From: Streptomyces roseolilacinus
GTDB taxonomy: Bacteria > Actinomycetota > Actinomycetes > Streptomycetales > Streptomycetaceae
Direction: 5' to 3'
Assembly (NCBI RefSeq): GCF_014649335.1
Contig: NZ_BMSV01000004.1
Location: 1 to 64,000 of the forward strand
Length of the DNA: 64,000 nucleotides
Position numbers and translations under genes: made by a program. The notes beneath the pieces were generated by a model. The model was not told the DNA's origin. It was given only the letters and a program-made list of their open reading frames with translations, and did not search any database. Every line of letters starts with the position of its first letter. The stretch's first letter is position 1. Shown in pieces: positions 10,495 to 18,902 of this stretch.

Positions 10495-10609
10495 TGATCA
10501 ACCTCCTGCGAGCCTGTGTGGAGTACACAAACTACCCGCAGAGGTGACAAGTACGTGGGGAGGGATGCGCGGGGCGTCGCCGGGGCGGAGGCGCCGGGCT
10601 CGCCGGGCG

Positions 10610-11038
10610 TCAGGAGTCGGGGGAGCGCAGCACGCGCAGGTGGCCGCGGCGGCCAACCTCGACGGGGTCGCCGCTGCGGGCGCCGCCCTTGGCGTCGGCC
10701 TGGGCCGTGCGCTCCTGGGGGCGGGCCGCCTCGCGCACGGCGTTGGCGAGGGCTTCCAGGTCGTCGCCGCTGGGGCGGGTGGGACCGGAGGCGTCGGACA
10801 GGCGGACGACCTCCCAGCCGCGGGGCGCGGTGAGGCGCTCGCTGTGCTCGGCGCACAGGTCGTAGCAGTGGGGTTCCGCGTAGGTGGCGAGCGGGCCGAG
10901 GACCGCGGTCGAGTCGGCATAGACGTACGTCAGTGTCGCGACGGCAGGGCGGCCGCACGCGGTGCGCGAACAGCGACGTACAGGGCTCACGACGTTGGAC
11001 GGTACCGCACTCTTGAGCGGGCCGCGACGACTCTCCAC
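10610..11038 (-). CDS. DUF3499-family protein
   Basis: A 142-residue actinobacterial protein of unknown function. The conserved N-terminal part contains CSRTACGRPAVATLTYVYA and EPHCYDLCAEHSERL, together giving four cysteines and two histidines that could bind one zinc ion. The C-terminal 60 residues are less ordered. The annotated GTG start is at 11038; an in-frame GTG at 10990 (VSPVRRCSRTACGRP) is at least as likely, and neither has a good ribosome site. The gene is adjacent to manB and divergent from the zincin gene, as in mycobacteria (Rv3258c), but its function is not known. Confidence 0.85.
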   Translation of the reverse strand: MESRRGPLKSAVPSNVVSPVRRCSRTACGRPAVATLTYVYADSTAVLGPLATYAEPHCYDLCAEHSERLTAPRGWEVVRLSDASGPTRPSGDDLEALANAVREAARPQERTAQADAKGGARSGDPVEVGRRGHLRVLRSPDS

Positions 11039-11322
11039 CGGGTCACTCGCCCGTGTCGCGGTGTGACGTCGGGCACAGGGGGGTTTGGGAGGGGTGTTCC
11101 GACCTGCGCGGGAAGGGCGCGGGGGGTGTCCGGCGGGGGGCGGGAGGGCCGTCCGGCCGGGCGGTTCGGCGAACGAATCCGGTCATTTCCCACGGGCGGG
11201 CCGACCCGGCAAGGGTGCCGAATCGCGCCCCCGCATGGCTGGAATGCCCATCCGGCGACATGCCGGGGCGCGGCGCGACGGGGGAACGCTGCGCGTCCGG
11301 GAGGGCTACGCTGCGTCAGGTG

Positions 11323-11751
11323 ATGGACAGTCCAGGACCACCCCGCCCGACCGAGCCGCGACCGCGCCGCCGTGATCGCCACGGCCGAGGGATGCGCGGC
11401 CCCGTGGCGCCGCCCCAGGTTCCCCTGTCCGCCACGCGGGCGGACACCTTCCGCGACCTGGTGCAGGACTCCGTGGAGCGCCTGGAGCGGCGGTGGCCCC
11501 AGCTCGCCGAGGTCGACTTCCTGGTGCTGGAGGTGCCGGCGCCGCAGGACGACTCCGTGCCGCTGGGCAGTTCGGCCCCGGCGACGCGGGAGCGGCACGC
11601 GCGCGTGGTCGTGTACCGGCGGCCCGTGGAGCTGCGCGCCAAGAGCCGGGACGAGCGGGCGCTGCTGGTGCACGAGGTCGTGGTGGAGCAGGTCGCCGAT
11701 CTGCTGGGTCTGGCGCCCGAGTCGGTCGACCCGCGGTACGGGCAGGACTGA
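11323..11751 (+). CDS. Zincin-like metallopeptidase-family protein with degenerate motif
   Basis: A 142-residue protein related to the small zincin family (Pfam zincin_1, COG3824-like). The start at 11323 (MDSPGPPRPTEPRPRRRD) is chosen because upstream sequence is intergenic in character; an adjacent GTG at 11320 is possible. The body has RADTFRDLVQDSVERLERRWPQ, then a beta segment and a C-terminal helix. The family's usual HExxH zinc motif appears here as HEVVVEQVADLLGL: the first His and Glu remain but the second His is missing. It is probably not an active protease, or it uses other ligands. It is divergent from DUF3499. Confidence 0.75.
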   Translation: MDSPGPPRPTEPRPRRRDRHGRGMRGPVAPPQVPLSATRADTFRDLVQDSVERLERRWPQLAEVDFLVLEVPAPQDDSVPLGSSAPATRERHARVVVYRRPVELRAKSRDERALLVHEVVVEQVADLLGLAPESVDPRYGQD

Positions 11752-11779
11752 CCGGCGCGGGCCGGTCCGGGGAAGCCGG

Positions 11780-11814
11780 CGCGCCCGCACGGACGGGGTG
11801 TCCGTACGGGCGCG
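11780..11814. terminator. Bidirectional terminator
   Basis: A 15-bp inverted repeat with one mismatch and a 5-base loop lies between the convergent zincin gene and the DUF5719 gene, so it can serve both. Confidence 0.6.
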
Positions 11815-11828
11815 CGGGCCGGGTCCGG

Positions 11829-13484
11829 CTAGTCGTCCAGGACGGCGAGGTCCTGTTCCGCCTCCGGTACGGCCACCTTCGCGCGGTCGTCGGTGAGGGC
11901 CTGGAGGGTGAACATCGCGATGCCGTCCTCCGGCAGGGCCAGCATGCGCACCGCGTGGACGGGGCCGCCGGACAGGGTCTCCACGGTCAGGGCGTAGGAG
12001 CCCTTGAGCCCGGCGGGCACGGGCGGGGCGACCGCCAGGGTCGTGCCGGCCTTGACGGTGTACGTCTTGGTGGCGGGCGTGCCGCCCTCGGTGCCCGGGG
12101 AGGCGGTGACGCGGACCTCGGCGGCCTTGCCGGGCGCGGTCAGCGACAGGGTGGTGCCCTTGGCGCGGTTGTCGGCGACGGTCGCCCGCTCCCCCACCGG
12201 GCCGGTGGCCGGGATGAAGGCGACCTCCTGCTTCTCGCCGGAGCCGCGCACCACGCGCAGCGCGGCGACGACGGGGGTGGCCCGCCCCGCCTGGGCCGGG
12301 GTCAGCAGCAGGGCGCCGGCCTCGCCGCTGGTGAGGTCCCCCAGGTCGGCGGAGGCCGTCATCCCGGACTTCACGCGGATCGTCTGCTGGGCGGCGGGGG
12401 TGATGGTGCCCGTGGCGCCGGCGAGCTGGATCTTCAGCTCGGCGTCGTCCTCGCCGGGCGCGTACGCCATGAGCTGCACGGACGTGGCGTCCGCGGGGAT
12501 GCCGGGGAGGACCAGTGAGGGGGCGGGGTCGACGGAGGCCGGCAGCCAGTCGCTGCCGAGCTGGTCGACGGCGGAGCGGATGACCGCGCCGACGCGGCCG
12601 CTGCGGGTGGTGACGTGGACGGTGACGTCGGAGGTGGCCGGGTCCGCGGTGAGCGTGGACAGCAGCACCGGGACGCTGGACCGGGCGGGGACCGGGATGC
12701 CGTCGGTGAGCTGCGACTTCAGGGCGCCTTCGGGCCCGTACAGCTCGATGTCGACGACGGCGGCGGTGTCGTCGGGGTTGGTGAGGTGGACGTAGTCGCG
12801 GCGGTTCTCGGCGGTGGAGGTGCCGGGGAACCAGAAGGCCGTGTCGGGGGGCGTGCAGGTGACGCCGAGGAGGCCGCGGGCGCCTCCGGCGGGGACGACG
12901 GTGGTCTGCTGGGTGGTCCAGCCGGGGGCGAGCCGGCCGGAGGCGACGCCGATGAGGGCGGGCACCTCGGCCCCGTTCTCCTCCGCCGCCACGGGTGTCC
13001 CGGGGGTGGTGGCGGTGAGGACGGCCTTGTCCGCGGCCGGCTTCCTCGCGGCCGTCCCGGTCTTCCCGCCGTCCTTCGCGGTCTTCTCGGCGTCCTTCTC
13101 CTCGGTCTCCTCGCCGTCCGTCTTCTCGCCGTCCTTCTTCTCGTCGTCCTTCTTCGGGGCGACGGTCGTCGTGTCCTGGGTGACGGCGGACGGCTTCAGC
13201 TCGGCCCTGTCCAGCAGGGCGTCCTTGCCGGCCGGGGCGCCGGAGCCGGGCTTGCCGGCGCCGCCGGTGGCGGGGGTGAACGAGACGTACGTCGTCTCGG
13301 CGACCTCGGAGGAGCTCGGTGCCGGGCACAGGACGCTGCTGCGTTCGACGGGCAGCCGGGCGGGCGCCGCGCCGGCCGCCCGGACCGGGTCGTCGTCCGC
13401 GCCGGGGGACGTCAGGGCGGCGAGGCCGGTGAGGGCGGCGAGGGCGGTCGCGGCGGCGAGGAGGGAGAGGGTGCTGCGGTTCAC
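11829..13484 (-). CDS. Secreted DUF5719-family protein
   Basis: A 551-residue predicted exported protein. It starts at a GTG (13484) whose first bases overlap the stop of the upstream glycosyltransferase as GTGA, so translation of the two is probably coupled. The N-terminus (VNRSTLSLLAAATALAAL) is a signal peptide or single membrane anchor. Residues about 85-135 are a charged Lys/Glu/Asp linker. The remainder is a beta-rich domain with FWFPGTSTAENRRDYVHL, the family feature, and repeated beta segments. No catalytic residues are obvious. The coupling to a giant membrane glycosyltransferase suggests an extracytoplasmic partner, perhaps binding or presenting a glycan. Function is not known. Confidence 0.75.
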   Translation of the reverse strand: MNRSTLSLLAAATALAALTGLAALTSPGADDDPVRAAGAAPARLPVERSSVLCPAPSSSEVAETTYVSFTPATGGAGKPGSGAPAGKDALLDRAELKPSAVTQDTTTVAPKKDDEKKDGEKTDGEETEEKDAEKTAKDGGKTGTAARKPAADKAVLTATTPGTPVAAEENGAEVPALIGVASGRLAPGWTTQQTTVVPAGGARGLLGVTCTPPDTAFWFPGTSTAENRRDYVHLTNPDDTAAVVDIELYGPEGALKSQLTDGIPVPARSSVPVLLSTLTADPATSDVTVHVTTRSGRVGAVIRSAVDQLGSDWLPASVDPAPSLVLPGIPADATSVQLMAYAPGEDDAELKIQLAGATGTITPAAQQTIRVKSGMTASADLGDLTSGEAGALLLTPAQAGRATPVVAALRVVRGSGEKQEVAFIPATGPVGERATVADNRAKGTTLSLTAPGKAAEVRVTASPGTEGGTPATKTYTVKAGTTLAVAPPVPAGLKGSYALTVETLSGGPVHAVRMLALPEDGIAMFTLQALTDDRAKVAVPEAEQDLAVLDD

Positions 13485-16400
13485 TGGTGGCTGCTCCCGT
13501 CGGGACGCTGCTCGTTGTCGTAGCCGTACGGGTCGTACGGGCCCTGCTGCTGGTAGGGGTACGGCTGCTGGTCGTACTGCTGCCCGGGGTACGCGGCCGG
13601 GTCGTAGGGGGCCTGCGGGTACGGGGCGCCGTCGTAGGGCTGGGCGTAGGGCTGCTCGTCGTACGCCGTCCGCTGTCCGTGGCCCTGGTCGCCGTAGGGC
13701 TGCTGCCCGTACGGCTGCTGCTCGCCGTACCCCTGGCCGGCGGGCGGGGTGCCGGGCCAGTCGGTGCCGGGTCCCGCCTGGGGCGGGACCTGCGGGGCGG
13801 GCATGGCGTACGGGTCGGCGTCGGTGCCGTCGGCCGGGTCCGGTACGGGGTCGGTGTCCGGGTCGGCGGCGGCGGCGCGCAGCCGGCGCGCGCGGCGCCC
13901 GTCGCCCGTGGCGTCCTGGGGCGGGAGCGCCGGGGCGGCCTCCTCGGGCAGGTCGTCGTCGATGTCGCGGCGGCGGCCGGGCAGGGCGAGGACGAGCAGG
14001 ACGACGACGAGGGCGCACTGGGCCCAGATCCACGCGGTGCGGGTGAGCGGCGCCTCGTAGGTCAGGTCGAGGCGGCCGCCCTGGGCGGGCAGCTCGAAGC
14101 CCTGCGCCCAGCCGTCGACGGTGGTCTTCTCCAGGGGCTTGCCGTCGAGGGTGGCCTGCCAGCCGTCGTCGGCGCGGTCGGCGATGCGCAGGACGCGGCC
14201 CTCGCCGCCGGCGGGGATGTCGCTGTGCGCCTCGACGGGGCCGGAGCCGACGGGGAGGGGTTCGGTGCCGGCCTCGGCGCCCGCGGCGGCACCGGCCGCG
14301 GCGGGGACGATGACGGCGCGGGCGACCTGGCGGTCGACGCGCCACAGGGCGCTGCCGTCGCGCTGGCTGAGCCGGCTGAGGCCGGGGGTGGCGTCGAGGA
14401 CGCGGCCCATCTCGCGGGGCGCGCCGTCGCGGACCAGTACGTAACGGATGGCGAAGCCGCTGAGTTCGGCGGTCTGGTCGGCGCCGGAGCCGGCGACGAG
14501 GTGGGCGACGACCTTGTCCAGGCGGGGGTCGCCGCCGCCCGTGGCGGTCAGCTCGGCGTCGCCGAGGCGGGCGCCGGAGCCGCGGACGAGGGCGTAGGTG
14601 ACCTTGGCTGCCGACGGGCCGTCGAGGACCAGGGTGCGGGGCTGGTCGCGGGTGACGCTCTCCTCGGCGACGAACGCGGGGACCTGGGTCGGGTCGCGGC
14701 GCTCCAGGGGGCCGGCGGCGCCGCCGATCATCCAGTTGGCGGCGGACACCAGGGGGCCCACGGCCGCGGCGAGGGCGACGAGGGCGGCGACGGGCTGGCG
14801 CCAGCCGAAGCTCTGCGCGGCGACGCGGGTGCGGCCGCCTTCGGCGCCGAGGACGCCGGCGGCGAGGAGGGCGAGGCCGTAGACGAGGGTGGCGGGGCCG
14901 GCCCAGCCGGTGGCGTGGTCGCCGGAGCCGTTGGTGAGGACGGCGAAGAGGAGGCCGACGACGGCGGCGGCCCAGGCGCTGCGGATCGCGAACCCGCGCT
15001 CCGCGCGGAGCAGGGCGGCGAGGGCGGCCAGGACGAGGCCGAGGAGGACGAGGCCGCCGACCGTGCGGGGGCCGCCGGGGCTGGTGCCGAGCAGGTCGAG
15101 CGCGCTCGCCGGGCCGGTGCGGATCTCCGTGCCGGCTTCCCTGAGGAAGGCGGCCGGGTCGGTCAGCAGGGACAGCGACCAGGGGGCGAGGACGAGCAGC
15201 GGTGTGCCGGCGACGGCGAGGAAGCGCAGCCCGTACGCGGTGATGTCGTCGCGGCGCAGGACGAGGGCGGCGACGCCGAGGACGACGGCGATCGGCCAGA
15301 CGACGGGCGTGAAGGCCGTCGTGAACGTCAGGAGGAGCGTGTACGCCCAGGTGGCGCGCCAACTGCCGCGCGGGGCGCCGGGTCCGCCGCCGCGCAGCCC
15401 GTACGCGGCGACGGCGGCGCGGGCCATGAGGGGCAGCAGGATCGCGAGGACGGCCGTGCCGAGGCGGCCGGTGGCGAGGGCGCCGGTCGCGGCGGGCAGG
15501 AAGGCGTAGGCGATGGCGGCCCACGCGCGCAGGAGCCGCGACTCGACGAGGGAGCGGGAGGCGAAGTACGCGGTGAAACCGGCGAGCGGGACGGAGCACA
15601 CCAGCAGCAGGGTGAGCGCGAAGCCGGTGGAGCCGAGGAAGAGGCCGGACAGGGCGGCCAGCAGGGCGAGGTAGGGCGGGGCGCTCTGGGTGCCGCCGGT
15701 GCCGAGGGGGTGCCAGGCGTCGGCGTACCGGCCCCACAGGTCGCCGACGTCGTCGGGGACGGGCAGCAGGGCGCCGCCGGCGAGGGAGCCGCCGCCGAAG
15801 AGGCCGCGGCAGGCGATCAGGGAGACGAGCAGGAGCAGGGCGAAGAGGACGGGGCCCGGTTTGCGGGCGATCTTCTTCAGCCGGGCGAACTGCTCGATCT
15901 CCAGGTAGTCGGCGTCGTCGCCGCCGGGGCCGGACTCGACGGCGCCGTGCCGGGAGCCGCCGGCGTCGGCGTCCGTGCCGCCGACGTTGGAGGCGACCTG
16001 CTCGACCGTGGCGCGGACAGTGGCGCCGGGCGGCGGGAAGAGGGGGCGCAGTTCGGCGGGGTCGACGGCGCGGGAGGCGCGTCTGCGGCGGGCGGCGACG
16101 ATCCGCTCGGGGCGGAGGAGGACGCCGCACAGGCCCATGACCTCGTCGACGGCCTGGACGGGGGCCTTGCCGAGGAGGTAGGCGAGGGTGCGCAGGAGGG
16201 TGCCGACGACGAGGCGGACCAGGACGTACGGGAGGGCGGCTCCGCGCGCGTTGGCGAGGAGGGTGTAGACGGCGCCGGCCTTGTCGACGCGGTGGGGGTT
16301 GGCGACGGAGCGGCCGGCGCAGTCGACGGTGCGGCGCTCGCGGGAGGCGGCCTCGGCGTGGCGCAGGACGGCGTCGGGGGCGACGAGGACGCGGTGGCCG

Positions 16401-17173
16401 GCGGCGTGGACGCGCCAGCACAGGTCGACGTCGTCGCGCATGAGGGGCAGGCGGCGGTCGAAGCCGCCGAGTTCCTCGAAGACGTCGCGGCGGACGAGCA
16501 TGCCGGCGCTGGAGACGGACAGGACGGGGCGGATCTGGTCGTGCTGGCCCTGGTCCTGTTCGCGGCGGTCGAGGCCGGTCCAGCGGCGGCCGCTGTTGGC
16601 GATGCTGACGCCGACTTCGAGGAGCTGCTTGCGGTCGTACCAGCCGAGGAGCTTGGGGCCGACGACCGCGGCGTACTCGTCGGCGTCGGCGACGCGGAGC
16701 AGTTCGGCGAGGGCGTCGGGGGCGGGCGCGCAGTCGTCGTGGAGGAGCCACAGCCACTGGACCGGTTCGCCGTGCGGCAGGTCGGGCATCTCGTGGGCGT
16801 CGTCGCGCCAGGTCCTGGCGACGGGGTCCCAGCCGCTGGGCCGCTTCAGGTAGGGCAGGTCCTCCGGGCCGAGGACGGGCGCGGTGCGGACGGCCTCCTC
16901 GACGGCGGCGCCGAAGCCGGTGCGGCGGGCGAGGTGCAGCACCCGCTCGTCGCCGATGGCGTCGCCGACGAGCCGGGCGGACTCGTCGGAACTGCCGGTG
17001 TCGGCGGCGATGGCGTACTGCACGGGGCGTTCCTGGCCGAGGAGTCCGGCGAGGGCGTCCGGCAGCCAGCGCGCCCCGTCGTGGGAGACGAGCACGGCGG
17101 TGACGACGTGCCGCGGGAACTCGGGCTGCTGCGGCAAAGAAGCGGCGGAAAACGCGGCTGTGGTGGCGGACAT
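13481..17173 (-). CDS. Giant membrane-anchored family 2 glycosyltransferase
   Basis: A 1230-residue protein. Residues 20-280 form a GT-A family 2 domain: VTAVLVSHDGARWLPDAL, an ADTGSSDES nucleotide loop, a WLLHDDCAP acidic metal motif near 143-150 and MRDDVDLCWR near 245-254 as the ED/acceptor motif. From about 440 to 800 there are roughly ten membrane segments, then a long extracytoplasmic region and a final membrane helix near residue 1040. The last 150 residues are disordered, with many QPYG-like repeats. The start at 17173 (MSATTAAFSAASLPQQ) is chosen over an upstream arginine-rich extension. It is probably a polyprenol-dependent transferase that acts at the membrane face. It lies between whiB and DUF5719, all leftward. 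Confidence 0.85.
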   Translation of the reverse strand: MSATTAAFSAASLPQQPEFPRHVVTAVLVSHDGARWLPDALAGLLGQERPVQYAIAADTGSSDESARLVGDAIGDERVLHLARRTGFGAAVEEAVRTAPVLGPEDLPYLKRPSGWDPVARTWRDDAHEMPDLPHGEPVQWLWLLHDDCAPAPDALAELLRVADADEYAAVVGPKLLGWYDRKQLLEVGVSIANSGRRWTGLDRREQDQGQHDQIRPVLSVSSAGMLVRRDVFEELGGFDRRLPLMRDDVDLCWRVHAAGHRVLVAPDAVLRHAEAASRERRTVDCAGRSVANPHRVDKAGAVYTLLANARGAALPYVLVRLVVGTLLRTLAYLLGKAPVQAVDEVMGLCGVLLRPERIVAARRRRASRAVDPAELRPLFPPPGATVRATVEQVASNVGGTDADAGGSRHGAVESGPGGDDADYLEIEQFARLKKIARKPGPVLFALLLLVSLIACRGLFGGGSLAGGALLPVPDDVGDLWGRYADAWHPLGTGGTQSAPPYLALLAALSGLFLGSTGFALTLLLVCSVPLAGFTAYFASRSLVESRLLRAWAAIAYAFLPAATGALATGRLGTAVLAILLPLMARAAVAAYGLRGGGPGAPRGSWRATWAYTLLLTFTTAFTPVVWPIAVVLGVAALVLRRDDITAYGLRFLAVAGTPLLVLAPWSLSLLTDPAAFLREAGTEIRTGPASALDLLGTSPGGPRTVGGLVLLGLVLAALAALLRAERGFAIRSAWAAAVVGLLFAVLTNGSGDHATGWAGPATLVYGLALLAAGVLGAEGGRTRVAAQSFGWRQPVAALVALAAAVGPLVSAANWMIGGAAGPLERRDPTQVPAFVAEESVTRDQPRTLVLDGPSAAKVTYALVRGSGARLGDAELTATGGGDPRLDKVVAHLVAGSGADQTAELSGFAIRYVLVRDGAPREMGRVLDATPGLSRLSQRDGSALWRVDRQVARAVIVPAAAGAAAGAEAGTEPLPVGSGPVEAHSDIPAGGEGRVLRIADRADDGWQATLDGKPLEKTTVDGWAQGFELPAQGGRLDLTYEAPLTRTAWIWAQCALVVVLLVLALPGRRRDIDDDLPEEAAPALPPQDATGDGRRARRLRAAAADPDTDPVPDPADGTDADPYAMPAPQVPPQAGPGTDWPGTPPAGQGYGEQQPYGQQPYGDQGHGQRTAYDEQPYAQPYDGAPYPQAPYDPAAYPGQQYDQQPYPYQQQGPYDPYGYDNEQRPDGSSHQ

Positions 17174-17395
17174 CGAGGTACGGGCCCTCCGGCCAGGGGG
17201 TCGCCCGCGTCGCGGGGCGTCGGAGCGTCTTTGACGGGGCTCCACACTAATGGCTGGCACGGCAGCGGTCCGCCGCCCGTGGACGGAGCACGGATGGCGG
17301 ACCGTTGGGCGGGTACGGGCCGGTGGCGTCCGCGGCCGGGCGGCGGTCACCGGCGGGGACGGCTGCGGGCCGCAGGGGGGCGGCCCCGGGGAGGG

Positions 17396-17659
17396 TCAGA
17401 CGGCGGCCTTCTTCAGGCGGCGGCGCTCGCGCTCGGACAGTCCGCCCCAGATTCCGAATCTCTCGTCGTTGGCGAGTGCGTATTCGAGGCATTCCGAACG
17501 GACCTCACAGGCGAGGCAGACCTTCTTGGCCTCGCGGGTGGAACCGCCCTTCTCGGGGAAGAAGGACTCCGGATCGGTCTGGGCGCACAACGCGCGCTCC
17601 TGCCAGCCGAGTTCCTCGTCCGCGTCCTCGACCAGCAGTTCCTGGAACAACTCGGTCAT
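17396..17659 (-). CDS. whiB: Sporulation transcription factor WhiB
   Basis: An 87-residue Wbl-family protein carrying a [4Fe-4S] cluster. The four ligands are visible: Cys25 in ERALCAQTDPESFF, then CLACEVRSEC (Cys48, Cys51 and Cys57). The turn GIWGGLSERERRRLKK follows, and the basic tail binds DNA. Length and sequence match Streptomyces WhiB closely as I remember it. WhiB works with WhiA to start septation in aerial hyphae. The start at 17659 has GAGGGG upstream. A good vegetative-type promoter lies at 17735-17764, giving a leader of about 70 bases. It is the immediate upstream neighbour of the giant glycosyltransferase, 222 bases away, but probably its own transcript. Confidence 0.97.
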   Translation of the reverse strand: MTELFQELLVEDADEELGWQERALCAQTDPESFFPEKGGSTREAKKVCLACEVRSECLEYALANDERFGIWGGLSERERRRLKKAAV

Positions 17660-17734
17660 CTGCGCCCCTCGTCTGTCTATATACGTCCCCGTGATGCCGC
17701 CGCTTCCCGTTTTCGGCCGAACGACACGAGCGAA

Positions 17735-17764
17735 ATTACAAGTGTGTAGCTCCGGGGCAGTCAA
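17735..17764 (-). promoter_or_regulatory. whiB promoter
   Basis: On the minus strand TTGACT (17764-17759), 18 bases, TGTAAT (17740-17735). Each hexamer has a single mismatch to the consensus. The predicted leader to whiB is about 70 bases. The 467 bases between whiB and the Cys leader (17660-18126) hold no other convincing gene, and 17700-17860 is distinctly AT-richer. Confidence 0.6.
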
Positions 17765-18074
17765 GCTGGGATCTGCTATTGGGCCCGGTATTCACTCTGC
17801 GGAACCAAGGCGGTGCAGAAAGTGTTCAAATCAGTAAAAATGAGACACTGCCTGCAGCCTCCCCCGCAACCCGCCGCCGGAGGCCCCTCGCCAAGGAGGA
17901 CGGCCGAGGCCGTGATCTTGTTGCGGCCGGGCCGGCGAAGCGACCCGGATCACAGTCGGATCACGACCCCTCGACGGTGTTTGCGCGGGCGGTTCCTGCG
18001 CCATGTGTCCCGGACCCGGCGAGCACAAACCTTTCTGCCGGCGGCCTGACCGGATGAGGTGAACCAATACCGCC

Positions 18075-18091
18075 AAACCGGTCACCGGTTT
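18075..18091. promoter_or_regulatory. 17-bp perfect palindrome, candidate operator
   Basis: AAACCGGT, one base, ACCGGTTT. It lies 36 bases before the Cys leader start, and its right arm runs into TTGACA (18089-18094), a possible -35 hexamer; no good -10 is spaced from it. The regulator is unknown. Confidence 0.45.
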
Positions 18092-18126
18092 GACAGAACG
18101 AATCGGACCGGTCCACCGTTGGGGGC

Positions 18127-18216
18127 ATGCCAGCGACCACAGCGCCCTTCGCGACCCACGTTGCCCGTGGGTTCCGCCGCGCTGTCCACGCGCGCTGTTG
18201 CTGTTCGTGCTGTTGA
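18127..18216 (+). CDS. Cysteine-rich leader peptide (putative attenuator uORF)
   Basis: A 29-codon open frame with an ATG after a GGGGG ribosome site. It ends RCCCSCC followed directly by TGA: five cysteine codons in the last six before the stop. The stop is 147 bases before the cysteine dioxygenase-like gene, and an extended hairpin (18261-18300) lies between. Short frames that end in polycysteine tracts and regulate downstream genes by cysteine-responsive ribosome stalling are known in actinobacteria, so this is the most natural reading. The peptide itself probably has no function. Whether stalling turns the gene on or off cannot be read from sequence. Confidence 0.7.
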   Translation: MPATTAPFATHVARGFRRAVHARCCCSCC

Positions 18217-18260
18217 CGCCCTAGCGCTCCGGCCCCACCCCCAGGCGAGTCCCCCGCCGC

Positions 18261-18300
18261 GCCCGCGCACGCCCGGTCCCCCGGGCACCGCCGCGCGGGC
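18261..18300 (+). promoter_or_regulatory. Hairpin between Cys leader and cysteine dioxygenase-like gene
   Basis: An outer stem of 8 bp (GCCCGCGC at 18261-18268 with GCGCGGGC at 18293-18300) encloses a 6-bp stem (GCCCGG, TCCC loop, CCGGGC at 18271-18286). It starts 44 bases after the leader stop, so it could work as an attenuator or translation block. No U-tract follows, which argues for translational or Rho-linked control rather than intrinsic termination. Confidence 0.5.
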
Positions 18301-18362
18301 CCGTACCCGCCGCACCCGCTCCGCCTCCCGCCGAACAGCCCCGCCGAGGACACACCGCACCC

Positions 18363-18890
18363 ATGAACAGCGACAGCGACCTCCAGATCGCCGGCGACAT
18401 CCTCGCCGTCCAGCACCTCCTCCAGCCCGCCAGGGAACATCCGGGCACCGTGGCGGAGTTCGCCGGTCTCGCCCGCTCCATCGCCGCCGACCGCGCCCTG
18501 TGGGCGCCGCTCGTCGCGTACGACGCCACGACCCGCTGGTACCACCGGCTGCGCACCGGGCCCGGCTACGAGGTGTGGCTGCTGTCGTGGCTGCCCGGCC
18601 AGGGCACCGGACCGCACGACCACGGCCGCTCGTCAGGCTACTTCACCGTGCTGGAGGGCGAGCTGACGGAACGTACGGAAGGGGGCGTGCGGACGCTCAC
18701 CGGGGGCGCTCAGGGCGCGTCGGGCCGGGTCGTCGCCCCCGGCCGGGTCCACGAGATCGTCAACGACTCGCTCGAACCGGCCGTCAGCCTGCACCTCTAC
18801 TTCCCGGGCCTCACCGAGATGCCGATGCGCGAACCGGTCGGGGTCATCCACAGTTTCGCCCCGAGTGCCCGGAGTGTCGCCCCCGCCTGA
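18363..18890 (+). CDS. Cysteine dioxygenase-like cupin protein
   Basis: A 175-residue cupin of the cysteine dioxygenase type I family. These enzymes use Fe(II) and oxygen to make cysteine sulfinate and limit cysteine levels. The metal ligands are in place: His85 and His87 in GTGPHDHGRSSGYFTVLEGEL and His130 in VVAPGRVHEIVN. In this family the substrate is a small thiol. The start at 18363 has GAGGA 12 bases upstream, a rather long spacing. It is followed 12 bases later by cofD on the same strand. The Cys leader upstream supports cysteine as the sensed and degraded compound. It may be cotranscribed with the F420 genes. Confidence 0.85.
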   Translation: MNSDSDLQIAGDILAVQHLLQPAREHPGTVAEFAGLARSIAADRALWAPLVAYDATTRWYHRLRTGPGYEVWLLSWLPGQGTGPHDHGRSSGYFTVLEGELTERTEGGVRTLTGGAQGASGRVVAPGRVHEIVNDSLEPAVSLHLYFPGLTEMPMREPVGVIHSFAPSARSVAPA

Positions 18891-18902
18891 CAGACTGCCC
18901 GC

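Noticed and set aside
11829-16757. Very long minus-strand frame of 1642 codons
   Set aside because: Only its last 552 codons (DUF5719) are real; the rest is a shadow of the glycosyltransferase in another frame.
13487-17749. Plus-strand frame of 1420 codons opposite the glycosyltransferase
   Set aside because: It is Gly/Ala/Asp-rich antisense shadow without domains; long antisense frames are expected at this GC content.
17831-18085. Open frame of 84 codons on the minus strand between whiB and the cysteine dioxygenase-like gene
   Set aside because: No ribosome site or family signal, and it overlaps the AT-richer regulatory zone.
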